Shown here in pieces: positions 6,437-14,797 of a stretch of DNA of 33,507 nt. A program made the position numbers and the translations under genes. The stretch is taken from positions 1 to 33,507 of the IMG/VR virus record IMGVR_UViG_3300024048_000009; one strand, 5' to 3'. The notes below the pieces were generated by a model. It was not told the DNA's origin, ran no database searches, and saw only the letters and a list, made by a program, of their open reading frames with translations. Each line of letters begins with the position of its first letter. The stretch's first letter is position 1. The DNA is from a virus.

Positions 6437-7006
6437 ATGGAAACAAAGCCGAAAATGGGAGTCTTGATAGAGGCTCACGTTGAAAAATCAATCATTTACC
6501 GCCCCCGCTTCCTGGCGAAAAGTATTTGGGACGTGGAGCACTGGCGGAAAGGTCAACTTCTTTCCAAAACACAGGACCATAACGTTTGCACCGATGAAGG
6601 GTTAGACGCCCTACTTGACATCATGTTCGGGGCAACGGCCAAGATAGCCACATGGTACATTGGGATATTTGAGGATGATTATACGCCTCTTATCACAAAC
6701 ACTTATGCTGTCCCCGGCTACACCGAATCGACGGCCTATGTGGAGGCAGCAAGGGTGGAATACATAGATGCCCCGGCTTCTTCAAAGGTGATGACCAATA
6801 GCGCCAGCAAGGGTGAGTTCACCATGAACGCCACCAAGACCATTTATGGCGCGGCCCTGGTGGGCGGTGGAACAGACCCAACGGTCAACACGGACACCGC
6901 TGGAGGCGGGACCTTATATTGCTCCGCGCAGTTCGGAGTGGGAAAAGCCGTTGTCAGCACGGATGTTTTAAAAGTGACGGTTACAATTACTGCGGCTGAT
7001 GTTTAA
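6437..7006 (+). CDS. Virion protein, paralogue of the 4573 product (189 aa)
   Basis: The frame opens at 6365 but those codons cross the terminator. GGGGGAGAG lies 6-14 nt before ATG 6437, so I start there, giving 189 residues. The N-terminus (METKPKMGVLIEAHVE) differs from its paralogue. The core is shared: TDEGLDALLDIMFGATAK, TWYIGIFEDDYTP, then SKGEFTMNATKTIYGA and a final KVTVTITAADV strand. The two paralogues flank the mosaic receptor-binding candidate, and each is preceded by the same hairpin-terminator arrangement. That suggests duplication of a unit consisting of regulatory element plus gene. Confidence 0.7.
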   Translation: METKPKMGVLIEAHVEKSIIYRPRFLAKSIWDVEHWRKGQLLSKTQDHNVCTDEGLDALLDIMFGATAKIATWYIGIFEDDYTPLITNTYAVPGYTESTAYVEAARVEYIDAPASSKVMTNSASKGEFTMNATKTIYGAALVGGGTDPTVNTDTAGGGTLYCSAQFGVGKAVVSTDVLKVTVTITAADV

Positions 7007-7063
7007 AGAAATTGATGAAAAGGAAATCTTAATGACATCCTTACTATTTCGTAAAGGTTAATC

Positions 7064-9121
7064 ATGCCGATTGGAACATATTCACCTGGAGCCAGTGGAG
7101 ACGATTCTGCATTCGGTGGGGGGGATTTCTGGCCCAGCAGCGGAGAAATGTCCTGTTGTGGCGGATTTGATGTTTTCTTTCGTTTCAGGAACGTAGCCAT
7201 CGCTAATGGTTCTACAATCAATAGCGCTAAAGTCAGCTGGAGAGCGACAAATAACCAAAATGCCATCGATTCCGATGTCGACATTTACGGGAACGATGTT
7301 GACGATGCAGTTGCACCCACTTCGTATGCTCAAGCAGCCGCATTGGTTTTAACAACAGCAAAGGTGGATTACGATAATTTACCCCAGCTTGTAACGTACG
7401 ATTGGTATGATTCGCCCGATATCACATCTATTATTGAGGAAATAATAGGCAGACCTGGGTGGGTTTCAGGCAATGATATAATTATAGTTTTCCAAGGCAT
7501 ATCAGGAACTCAATTTACCATTGCTGGAATCGACCTCGGGTTTGATAGTGAGGCCGATCTTGTAATTGACTATTCGGCACCAGCGCCTACAGAAATAGAA
7601 GCAGAAATCACAGAGGGGTTTACCACCTCTGATGTTCCAGACGCTTTTAACCTGACTGATGGAATATCGGAAGGGTTTTCTTCTTCAGATGCTACCGTGG
7701 GCATGAACACCACCTGTAAGATATCCGAAGGCTTTAAGGTTAATGCCCTATTAGGCGGTGAAGGTGAAGGTGAAGGTGAAGGTGAAGCGGATTTCACAAC
7801 GGATGATGCTGCATCCGCCGTTAAAGAACAGTATCCGGTGGAGGAAGGCGAGAGTCTCACCTCAGACGATGCCCTGGCCGTAGAAACAGAAACAACGCTG
7901 GCCGAAGGTGTCACTTCTTCCGATGAGATCGATGTGGGCACGGAAGTAATTGTTCCGGAAGGCGCATCGTCTTCTGATGAAATTGATGTGATACACGCAA
8001 AATATGTAACCATAAATGAAACCCTCAATCTCTATGGCACATTGGGCTGGGCCTGGGGTAAGACCAACGAAGAAACCTTGGCCTTTACCGAGGCGGTAGA
8101 CAAGATCCTTTCTATCCCTGTCAATGACCCCTTGACCTTAGAAGATGTGGCAGTCAGCAACTGGACCGGGACGGAATCGGTCGAGTCCACGTTACAGTTT
8201 ATAGGGAGTCTTATTGTCGGGGAGATATTCAACGAGACTAATTCCGAGACCCTTACAATCACAGACGTACCAACCTACCTGCATAAGATGATATCGGCCA
8301 TAGCGGACAGCCTTGGTATTACCGAGGCTGTGACCGCGCAGGCTGAGTTTAACCCCGAGATTATTGAGGCCATTGCCATAACCGGGCTTGTGGAAGTCCT
8401 GAGCAATCTCTTTAATGCCAATGAAGAAACCCTTACCTTGACGGATACGCTCGGGGTGGGATGGGGCAAGACCCTTGCCGAGACCCTGACCCTGACCGAT
8501 ACGGCCACACCGCTATTTTACGCCATGGCGGCCCTGACTGATTCTATTGCCTTTACGGAAGCGGTCTTACACCAGTTTCAGGTTGATGAGAGCATATCGG
8601 ACGTTATCGAGTTTGCCACGACCCTGGCTTTACAGCAGATCTTGACGAATACGGTTGAGGATACGCTTGATTTTGAGATTACGGTCGAGTTAGACGGGGA
8701 ATTGTGGGAGTGCTGGGTTTTGAATACAAACGCCTTCCACGCGTCTGTTTACAGCGGGTATGACTTTAACTCATTCGCGGTCGATAACGATATTGCCTAT
8801 GGGTGCAAGCCGGACGGGATATACAGGCTGGATGGCGATACGGATGACGGGGACGCCTTCAAGTCCGGGCTCGTACTCCCCGAGAGCCGGTTCGGGACCC
8901 CTCATTTTAAAAGGTTCAGAAAGGCCTATTTCGGTCTGGCAGGCGGGACCACCCCGGCCATCAAGATGGAGAATGAAGACGGGACGAGCAACACATACAC
9001 GATCGCCAATTCCAAGGCAACACCGACCAGGGGAGTGAAGGGCAGGAGGTGGACGGTGAGTGTGGGGGATTTTGATAGTCTGGATTTTGTGGAACTGGTG
9101 CCCTTATGGCTGGTTCGATAA
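7064..9121 (+). CDS. Large repeat-rich tail fibre / appendage protein (685 aa)
   Basis: 685 residues in three parts. Residues 1-170 form a beta-sandwich-like N-domain (FRFRNVAIANGSTINSAKVSW and a hydrophobic strand near GFDSEADLVIDYS). Residues 178-555 consist of acidic repeats: first units like ITEGFTTSDVPDAFN, ISEGFSSSDATVG and LAEGVTSSDEIDV, then longer units containing ETLTLTDT, ETLAFTEA and ETLTITDV. A (GE)5 tract at 232-241 comes from five perfect GGTGAA hexamers (7757-7786). The C-terminal about 130 residues (WECWVLNTNAFHASVYSGYDFNSF onward) are a globular beta domain. Such repeats are typical of extended phage fibres or tail appendages. No enzyme motif is seen. No strong Shine-Dalgarno stands out before ATG 7064 (AAAGG only). 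Confidence 0.62.
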   Translation: MPIGTYSPGASGDDSAFGGGDFWPSSGEMSCCGGFDVFFRFRNVAIANGSTINSAKVSWRATNNQNAIDSDVDIYGNDVDDAVAPTSYAQAAALVLTTAKVDYDNLPQLVTYDWYDSPDITSIIEEIIGRPGWVSGNDIIIVFQGISGTQFTIAGIDLGFDSEADLVIDYSAPAPTEIEAEITEGFTTSDVPDAFNLTDGISEGFSSSDATVGMNTTCKISEGFKVNALLGGEGEGEGEGEADFTTDDAASAVKEQYPVEEGESLTSDDALAVETETTLAEGVTSSDEIDVGTEVIVPEGASSSDEIDVIHAKYVTINETLNLYGTLGWAWGKTNEETLAFTEAVDKILSIPVNDPLTLEDVAVSNWTGTESVESTLQFIGSLIVGEIFNETNSETLTITDVPTYLHKMISAIADSLGITEAVTAQAEFNPEIIEAIAITGLVEVLSNLFNANEETLTLTDTLGVGWGKTLAETLTLTDTATPLFYAMAALTDSIAFTEAVLHQFQVDESISDVIEFATTLALQQILTNTVEDTLDFEITVELDGELWECWVLNTNAFHASVYSGYDFNSFAVDNDIAYGCKPDGIYRLDGDTDDGDAFKSGLVLPESRFGTPHFKRFRKAYFGLAGGTTPAIKMENEDGTSNTYTIANSKATPTRGVKGRRWTVSVGDFDSLDFVELVPLWLVR
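7757..7786 (+). repeat. In-frame (GGTGAA)5 hexanucleotide tract
   Basis: Five perfect GGTGAA units encode alternating Gly-Glu inside the large fibre protein. The unit is a multiple of three, so slippage would change length without breaking the frame. Confidence 0.95.
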
Positions 9122-9125
9122 AAAA

Positions 9126-9304
9126 AGTCTCTCACAGAGGCACAGAGGACACAGAGAAAAGATTTATAAATTAGAAACCCTGTGGTCTCTGTGGGCTCTG
9201 TGAGAGAAAATCTTTTAAAATTAAAAACTCTGTGTTCTCTGTGTCCTCTGTGAGAGACAATCTTTTAAACTCTGTGCCCTCTGTGGGCTCTGTGAGAGAT
9301 AATT
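9126..9304. repeat. Extended CTCTGTG element (three right-half repeats)
   Basis: A common-orientation copy is followed by extra right-half units: CTCTGTGAGAGAAAATCTTTT, CTCTGTGAGAGACAATCTTTT and a final CTCTGTGAGAGATAATT that runs into ATG 9305. It fills the whole gap and its end gives the GAGAG Shine-Dalgarno. Confidence 0.88.
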
Positions 9305-10717
9305 ATGACGAAAGCGATGGAAGACAACTTATGGTACCGGGGTAAGCGGCCCATTATCGACAAGTACCTGTCCGAGCAGAAACAGGCTGAGGATGTTGTG
9401 GCCGGCCGGGGGATACTGTACCGCCCGGGGTTTCTCGGGGAGGCGATCACGTCCATTGAACTCAATGCCAAGACCGGGCTATCGGATCTTAATTATCAGA
9501 TTGTCACGGCGGCGATCGAGCGCGAATTGGCCCAGACCGGTCACGATTACGACATAGCAGTCAAAGAGGCCATGATAGCCTGGGAACTCGAAAAGGCTAC
9601 TGCTCTCACTACCTTACAACAGGATTTTGCTGATAATAAGAAAGTGCGGGACATGGACGACCAGGAGCTTGACCGTCTTGAGATTACCACGAATCTAAGA
9701 AAGCTCGTTCTTATGGCCGCAAAGACCGCCATTGATATTGATATGGAAGAACTCAGACAGGAAATGACCACGGTGGATCAGTCAACCTTCCCGGCTGAAG
9801 ATGCGTTACTTGCGGCCAGGCTTGCAGCCGGACGGAAGAAACTCGAAGTCATACCCTACATCGAGACGGTGCTTGAGAAACAGCAGCTTATTATAGACGC
9901 GGAAGAGGATAACGCAGACCGGAAGACCGCCCTTATCACTGAAAAGGAAATCCTGAACGACAAACGGGAAGACCTGATAGATGCCAGGGAGCTGATAGCC
10001 GATGCCATAGTTACCCTGATAGCGGCAAAACAGGCCCTTGTGGTAAAGCGGGAAGGTTTAATAGACGCGAAAGAGCTTGTGTCTGGTCAGGAAACACTTA
10101 ATGTGGGATATCTTAACTTATACATACAATCACTAACTGGTCTGGATGCTGAAAAGCAATCTCTTATCACGGCCAAGAAAGCCCTAATCCCTTATATCCA
10201 TAACAAGTCTTCAGCCTTGATTGCCTATACCGCTGAACTTGACGCTTGGGTAATAGTCAAAGACGCCATTGCCACCATTAAAGAACAGATTTCGTCCGAA
10301 ATGGAGCTTAGAGTAGACAAGAAGGGTGACATCATAGATGCCAAGGTAGACCTGAATGATCTAAAGTTGGATTTACAGGAGGCCAAGATTAACCTTGAAA
10401 TTGCCAGAATGACCGGAAAAAGCGATTTAATGACTCAGAATATAAAAAATGCGGCTTTGATGCTTGCGGAGCGTGAAACTTCTTTCAATGCCAAGATAAC
10501 AAGGGAGAGTGCGTTGACAAGTGGCCAGATAGACCTTGATCTTTATGACGCTCAAGTTGGTTTTGAAACTACATCAGAGGTAAACGATATTGAGTTTGAT
10601 GCAGAAAGAATCGCCGTTATTAAAATTGCGCGAGCCCGAATAAGAGAAAAAACAGATACCGCAGACATAGCGGCCAATGCAGAATTGACGAGTGAGTTAG
10701 TTCATTTATTGGCATAA
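9305..10717 (+). CDS. Long coiled-coil virion protein A (470 aa)
   Basis: 470 residues. The first about 60 form a distinct head (LWYRGKRPIIDKYLSEQKQAEDV, then GRGILYRPGFLGEAI). The remainder is almost all alpha-helical and rich in Ala, Leu, Glu, Lys and Asp, with few Pro or Gly residues. Internal repeats are visible, for example KREDLIDARELIADA and KREGLIDAKELVSGQ about 37 residues apart. No signal peptide or membrane segment is present. With the 10951 product it forms a pair of similar build and similar C-terminus (TADIAANAELTSELVH compared with ITAAQNIADANIVNTLTH). A fibre shaft or tail-associated rod is likely; an ejected internal protein is an alternative. I cannot assign a family. Confidence 0.6.
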   Translation: MTKAMEDNLWYRGKRPIIDKYLSEQKQAEDVVAGRGILYRPGFLGEAITSIELNAKTGLSDLNYQIVTAAIERELAQTGHDYDIAVKEAMIAWELEKATALTTLQQDFADNKKVRDMDDQELDRLEITTNLRKLVLMAAKTAIDIDMEELRQEMTTVDQSTFPAEDALLAARLAAGRKKLEVIPYIETVLEKQQLIIDAEEDNADRKTALITEKEILNDKREDLIDARELIADAIVTLIAAKQALVVKREGLIDAKELVSGQETLNVGYLNLYIQSLTGLDAEKQSLITAKKALIPYIHNKSSALIAYTAELDAWVIVKDAIATIKEQISSEMELRVDKKGDIIDAKVDLNDLKLDLQEAKINLEIARMTGKSDLMTQNIKNAALMLAERETSFNAKITRESALTSGQIDLDLYDAQVGFETTSEVNDIEFDAERIAVIKIARARIREKTDTADIAANAELTSELVHLLA

Positions 10718-10736
10718 ATAAGGCGCAAGGGAAAAA

Positions 10737-10829
10737 GTCTCTCGCAGCAGGAACGGCGAAGGCGCAGCAGGAACGGCGAAGGTCAAAAGATTGTCTCTCA
10801 CAGAGGACACAGAGGACACAGAGTTTTTA
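10737..10829. repeat. Tandem GC repeat plus partial CTCTGTG element (second copy)
   Basis: The order is the same as at 1371-1493: TCTCTCGCAGCAGGAACGGCG with the repeated 20-bp unit, then GATTGTCTCTCACAGAGG and CACAGAGGACACAGAG. It is followed by the second large heptamer array. Confidence 0.8.
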
Positions 10830-10940
10830 CAAATAACTAATAACGAATAACGAATAACCAGTATCCAGTATCCAGTAACCAGCATCCAGTAACCAGCATC
10901 CAGTAACCAGTATCCAGTATCCAGTATCTAGTATCCGGCC
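10830..10940. repeat. Heptamer tandem array before coiled-coil protein B
   Basis: Units AATAACT, AATAACG, AATAACG and AATAACC change into ATCCAGT, ATCCAGC and AACCAGT/AACCAGC (about 15 units), ending in CTAGTATCCGG. The array runs straight into the Shine-Dalgarno GGCCGGAGGCC of the next gene. Confidence 0.9.
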
Positions 10941-10953
10941 GGAGGCCGACATG
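10934..10953 (+). promoter_or_regulatory. Shine-Dalgarno leader at heptamer-array end (10951 gene)
   Basis: TCCGGCCGGAGGCCGACATG joins the array to the start codon. It matches the CCGGAGGCTGAYATG leaders of the 1694 and 27796 genes, with a 4-bp CCGG duplication. Confidence 0.65.
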
Positions 10954-12306
10954 ACATCCACAATCTATGAAAGAGGACAGGCACGGGAATCAATCATCTG
11001 GAACCCGTTTGAGTATAACGGGCCTTTCAACACCGTCCATGACGCTGAGAGAACTATCATATTTGGGCTCTATGCGAACACCTACCTTTATGGACATAAT
11101 TACCTGAACGAGATCGAAACAGAAGATCTTGCGCGGTTGGTTGATAATTACACCGTTGCCATTGCTCAGATTACCAATGATGAGGCGCAGCTTGCCCTTG
11201 ATGTTGCGGCCAGGCGGTATGTGGAACGGATAGAGGGCCAGATCCACGATGAGAACCTGATAACGAGAGACAAGAAGATAGATGCCTTAGATGATGAGTA
11301 TGACGCGAAGACGGCAGCCCTTGATGCCGATTATGAAGCCATTACGACCATGCAGGCCAAGGTCCAGTTAGCCTGGGACAAGGCAACACAGAAGATAAAA
11401 GACCTTGAAATGAGGACCGAGCTTGAGGATGTGGCGCAGTCTCTTGTTGATGTGGACATTACAGAGCAGGAATTGAGAGCCGCTAAGGCTGATCTTGCTG
11501 TGATAGAGGCAGGGCTTAAAGGTCTTGACATTCAACTCGCCATCACACAGGCGGGAATTGACCAAACCGATACCGACCGTCAGATTACAGAGGCCGGGAT
11601 TAAGGTTGATGAGGTAGGCATAGAAGTATCTGAAACAGAGGTTAAGGAATTCGGTGTGGATCTTGATATTACCAATGCTGGTATAGGACTAAGCAAGTCG
11701 CGGGCCGCTGGGGAACGTATCAAAAGTGATACGAAAGGGGTTGCTGTCCGAGTTGCAGAGACAGGTCTACAGATTGTAGAAACAGATGCTAAAAAGTCTC
11801 AAATTGATGCAGAAATATCTAAGATTGAAGCTGATACTGCGAGGTTGGCATTGGTGGATAGTGAAAAAACCATTGCCAGGGCTGACAAAAGGATAGTCCA
11901 GGCAGAGAATAACTTATTGGTAAAAGAAAAGGATCTTATAAAATCACAAGAGGACAACGTAACGGATGAAACAATTTTCATAGATGACCAGAAGATCGAG
12001 CAAGAGACATTGGATGGTAAGATTATAGAGCATGATCAAGCTAAACATGATTTTGACATAGGAGTAAGCGAAAAAGAAACCGATTTTGAAGACAACTTAA
12101 AGGATATAAAAGTAAATGCTTTTGATACGAAAAGAGATTTGGTTGATGAAGTCAAAGTTAGTAAGGTTGGAGATGCTAACGATAGAATTAGAATCCACGC
12201 TATAAGGACTGAAGAGGTTCAACTCCTTGCAGATGCAGCCATTACCGCAGCGCAAAACATAGCTGATGCAAATATAGTAAATACACTAACTCATTCTATA
12301 GGATAA
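10951..12306 (+). CDS. Long coiled-coil virion protein B (451 aa)
   Basis: 451 residues with a strong GGAGG. The first about 65 residues form a non-coiled head (IWNPFEYNGPFNTVHDAERTIIF, then Tyr-rich). The rest is helical. From about residue 184 a 14-residue periodicity is obvious: VIEAGLKGLDIQLA, ITQAGIDQTDTDRQ, ITEAGIKVDEVGIE, VSETEVKEFGVDLD, ITNAGIGLSKSRAA. This is two heptads per unit, as expected for a regular coiled-coil rod. The last third is by eye more AT-rich than the first. The C-terminus resembles protein A. The stop is 2 nt before the next ATG, so the downstream gene is translationally linked. It is likely a fibre or tail rod component; this is inference from architecture. Confidence 0.6.
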   Translation: MTSTIYERGQARESIIWNPFEYNGPFNTVHDAERTIIFGLYANTYLYGHNYLNEIETEDLARLVDNYTVAIAQITNDEAQLALDVAARRYVERIEGQIHDENLITRDKKIDALDDEYDAKTAALDADYEAITTMQAKVQLAWDKATQKIKDLEMRTELEDVAQSLVDVDITEQELRAAKADLAVIEAGLKGLDIQLAITQAGIDQTDTDRQITEAGIKVDEVGIEVSETEVKEFGVDLDITNAGIGLSKSRAAGERIKSDTKGVAVRVAETGLQIVETDAKKSQIDAEISKIEADTARLALVDSEKTIARADKRIVQAENNLLVKEKDLIKSQEDNVTDETIFIDDQKIEQETLDGKIIEHDQAKHDFDIGVSEKETDFEDNLKDIKVNAFDTKRDLVDEVKVSKVGDANDRIRIHAIRTEEVQLLADAAITAAQNIADANIVNTLTHSIG

Positions 12307-12308
12307 TT

Positions 12309-13694
12309 ATGCTGAATTATTTTGGCAATTATTTGTCTGAAACTGAAGCTCAATTAGAAGAGTACTTAGGCGTTCGTAATCCGTTTTACGACTATCTTCT
12401 TGCCATGAAGACACAAATGCCTGGGGGGGCCAATATTGTTGGTATGATTGCAGCCCGGGTTAAGGCTCTATGGGAAAGCATTGACTTAGGGTTTATGGGT
12501 GACAGGCTTACTTATGCTCCAGGAGATCGGACGTTAAACTTTGGGGATAAGAATAACCCAGTCAGAGTTGGTTTAGGCGCACCTATTGACTATGATATTT
12601 GGTACGTGTTCGGGGCTGGAAATGTTTTAAAGTTTGGTGGAAAAAGTGTTGAAGAATCAATGGAAAAGATGGCCGGGTTCTTTGAAGAAGTTGACCAAGC
12701 TAAACCTTTAATTCCTCCGGTAGAGAATGTTGATCCTAATGTTTTTATCTATCCGCGTTCAGGCGGGACAGTGGGTACTACTTTATTTGCAAGCATGACG
12801 TCCGGCCGCATTAATTTAGGGACGAGAAGTCACCAGTATGCAATAAAAGAGGCACGGTTTGAAACATGGCTTACCGGGAACAGTGCCGAATATTATTCAA
12901 ACGGCCCTAAAGCTCCCGATGGTGACGGTTATGCCGGCTATATTGCTTTTCCCGTAGGGCCTCTTGGGGTAATGTGGCGTATCAGCTTGGCGACCGAATC
13001 CTCACTTGCAAGTGGATTAAGCACCAGGGTTGTCCCTATTGGTGCTCAAAATGAGACTATCGAGGGGGGCGAGATACTTCCACCCTTTGACCTCAATAAG
13101 AAAGAGACTTGCGGCGAAATGATGATGAACAAGGGCTATATTATAGATGATGATTCTGTGGTTGAAAAATTTGCAGAGGGAGCCGGTACTGACCAACCGC
13201 CTTATCACTACTGGCTAAGGTATTGGATCAAAAAAGACAATACCGAGATAGTCCCTGGTGAGTTTTGCGGATTGCTATGCAGACCATGGCCTTTACATTG
13301 CTGGTGGAACCAAGAAACAGCTCCTATTGTATATTCAGGGCATTGGGTAGAGACGGAGTTTTATACATCCGGGATCGTTAAAGAGGTTATTGAACCAGAA
13401 GACGGAGAGGTCGGCAACAGATATAAGATTTGGGCCAAGAACGAGGAAATTATTGTCAAGAGTTCTGATTTTCTGGAATACGAGGTTGATGAACGTGTGG
13501 GCCTGCTCAAGACGTGGAGAGAAGGCAGCGGGGATAGTGGCGGATATATCGGTCCGGTGTCGGATATTGGGGAGCCTGCCAATTTCAACTGGAAGAATTT
13601 GAGTTTATTGGATACCGGGGAGGCGCTGACGGAAGATTGGGTTATTGTGCCTGCAGGGTTCTACGAAAGTTCAGGTAGCAGTGTGGGAGGTTAA
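12309..13694 (+). CDS. Unknown virion-associated protein (461 aa)
   Basis: 461 residues. The start lies two bases after the stop of coiled-coil protein B, so the two are probably co-translated; the Shine-Dalgarno (ATAGGATAA) is weak. The N-terminus is helical (ETEAQLEEYL, then FYDYLLAMKTQM, MIAARVKALWESI). The rest is beta-rich with many Trp, Tyr and Gly residues and a Cys/Trp-rich stretch (EFCGLLCRPWPLHCWWNQE, about residue 318-336). A charged strand region follows (GNRYKIWAKNEEIIVKSSDFLEYEV). The C-terminus ends in a Ser/Gly tail. A fibre-tip or attachment role would fit its place after the two rods. I do not recognise the family. Confidence 0.6.
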   Translation: MLNYFGNYLSETEAQLEEYLGVRNPFYDYLLAMKTQMPGGANIVGMIAARVKALWESIDLGFMGDRLTYAPGDRTLNFGDKNNPVRVGLGAPIDYDIWYVFGAGNVLKFGGKSVEESMEKMAGFFEEVDQAKPLIPPVENVDPNVFIYPRSGGTVGTTLFASMTSGRINLGTRSHQYAIKEARFETWLTGNSAEYYSNGPKAPDGDGYAGYIAFPVGPLGVMWRISLATESSLASGLSTRVVPIGAQNETIEGGEILPPFDLNKKETCGEMMMNKGYIIDDDSVVEKFAEGAGTDQPPYHYWLRYWIKKDNTEIVPGEFCGLLCRPWPLHCWWNQETAPIVYSGHWVETEFYTSGIVKEVIEPEDGEVGNRYKIWAKNEEIIVKSSDFLEYEVDERVGLLKTWREGSGDSGGYIGPVSDIGEPANFNWKNLSLLDTGEALTEDWVIVPAGFYESSGSSVGG

Positions 13695-13699
13695 AAAAG

Positions 13700-13785
13700 G
13701 GTATCTCACAGAGGCACAGAGGGCACAGAGAAAAGATTTATAAATTAAAAACTCTGTGATCTCTGTGAGAGAAAATCTTTTAACA
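13700..13785. repeat. Compact CTCTGTG element
   Basis: This is a common-orientation copy: TCTCACAGAGGCACAGAGGG, the inner CACAGAG...CTCTGTG stem with loop AAAAGATTTATAAATTAAAA, then CTCTGTGAGAGAAAATCTTTT. Here the next gene has its own GGGGGATAGGAA Shine-Dalgarno instead of using the repeat. Confidence 0.85.
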
Positions 13786-13801
13786 TCTGGGGGATAGGAA
13801 A

Positions 13802-14773
13802 ATGGCAACATCAGCAATAGACAATTTAGAACGTAAGCAGTTTGCAGGAGCTATTCGAAAGGCGATATTGGAACGTATTCGTCAGCCCCAGGGCCAGGGC
13901 TACACGGGAGGGCCTACGGCGGGGGCAAGACCCATGATGAGTTTTAGTGGGGGATCAGCAGCGGATGCCCAGGCTTTTAACGATAAGAGAACCCGTCAAG
14001 CCTTGTATGGAAAGTACGGCAAAGGCGGGATACTGCGTGAGCGGATACGGGCAAAGAGCTTGAGCGATATTGCCGGACGGGGGATGACGGCAAAGGACCG
14101 GGCGGATATAGAACTGAAGAAGAGGGAGTTGGATATAAAAGAGAGAGATCCATTCCTAAACCCCCCGCTCATAACGGGAAATGAAGGGCAGGGAGAGATT
14201 GCAACCCTGCCGCATACCGGGGAGCCGCTGGCTGCGCCGGCATTATTGGGCGGGGAGCAGTTTCAGCCGCCTGCAGCGCCGGCGTTGAGAGATGCGGCGC
14301 CGGCTGCGCGTAGGTCCGGTGGCGGTGGGATTACGGTTCCGCCGTTACGAGAGGGGGAGCGCCGGGATCCCCGGATGGCTCCGCCGGGAACGTATAGTGC
14401 GCCGGGTGAATATGATCCGGGGTTAGGCGCAAGGATAAGGGAGCAAATTGAAGGCGCCCGAGCGAATGAACGTTTTACGCCGCCGGCTGAGCAAACCCCA
14501 TATGGTGGAGATTATGATACACCTGGGGGTGGCGGGCCGGATTATGAGGCTGAAAGCTATAAGCCGCCATTGCGCGAGGTTGCGCAGACTGCCCGGAAAC
14601 CCGAGGTAAGCGTAGCCGAAATAGCAAAGGCACTGAAAGCGGCAAGCGCAAGACCCGGCAAGACCCGGGCGTCTTCTGCGGAGAGCACGAAAGAGAAAGG
14701 ACTCGCCTGGTTGAGTAAATTGATTGAGGGGTTGTGGCCCAAAGGCCAACCTCATGATCTATTATATAGATAG
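13802..14773 (+). CDS. Disordered Gly/Pro/Ala-rich protein upstream of the giant gene (323 aa)
   Basis: 323 residues, with GGGGGATAGG before the ATG. The N-terminal about 110 residues are basic and helical (LERKQFAGAIRKAILERIRQ, then GKYGKGGILRERIRAK and KDRADIELKKRELDIKERD). Residues 125-260 are low-complexity and rich in Pro, Ala and Gly (APALLGGEQFQPPAAPAL). The C-terminal about 60 residues become helical again and end KLIEGLWPKGQPHDLLYR. There is no catalytic motif. It ends 24 nt before the giant polyvalent gene and may act with it, for example as another packaged internal protein or as an assembly partner. This is inference. Confidence 0.58.
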   Translation: MATSAIDNLERKQFAGAIRKAILERIRQPQGQGYTGGPTAGARPMMSFSGGSAADAQAFNDKRTRQALYGKYGKGGILRERIRAKSLSDIAGRGMTAKDRADIELKKRELDIKERDPFLNPPLITGNEGQGEIATLPHTGEPLAAPALLGGEQFQPPAAPALRDAAPAARRSGGGGITVPPLREGERRDPRMAPPGTYSAPGEYDPGLGARIREQIEGARANERFTPPAEQTPYGGDYDTPGGGGPDYEAESYKPPLREVAQTARKPEVSVAEIAKALKAASARPGKTRASSAESTKEKGLAWLSKLIEGLWPKGQPHDLLYR

Positions 14774-14797
14774 GGTAGACTTCCTTAGAGAGAGACC

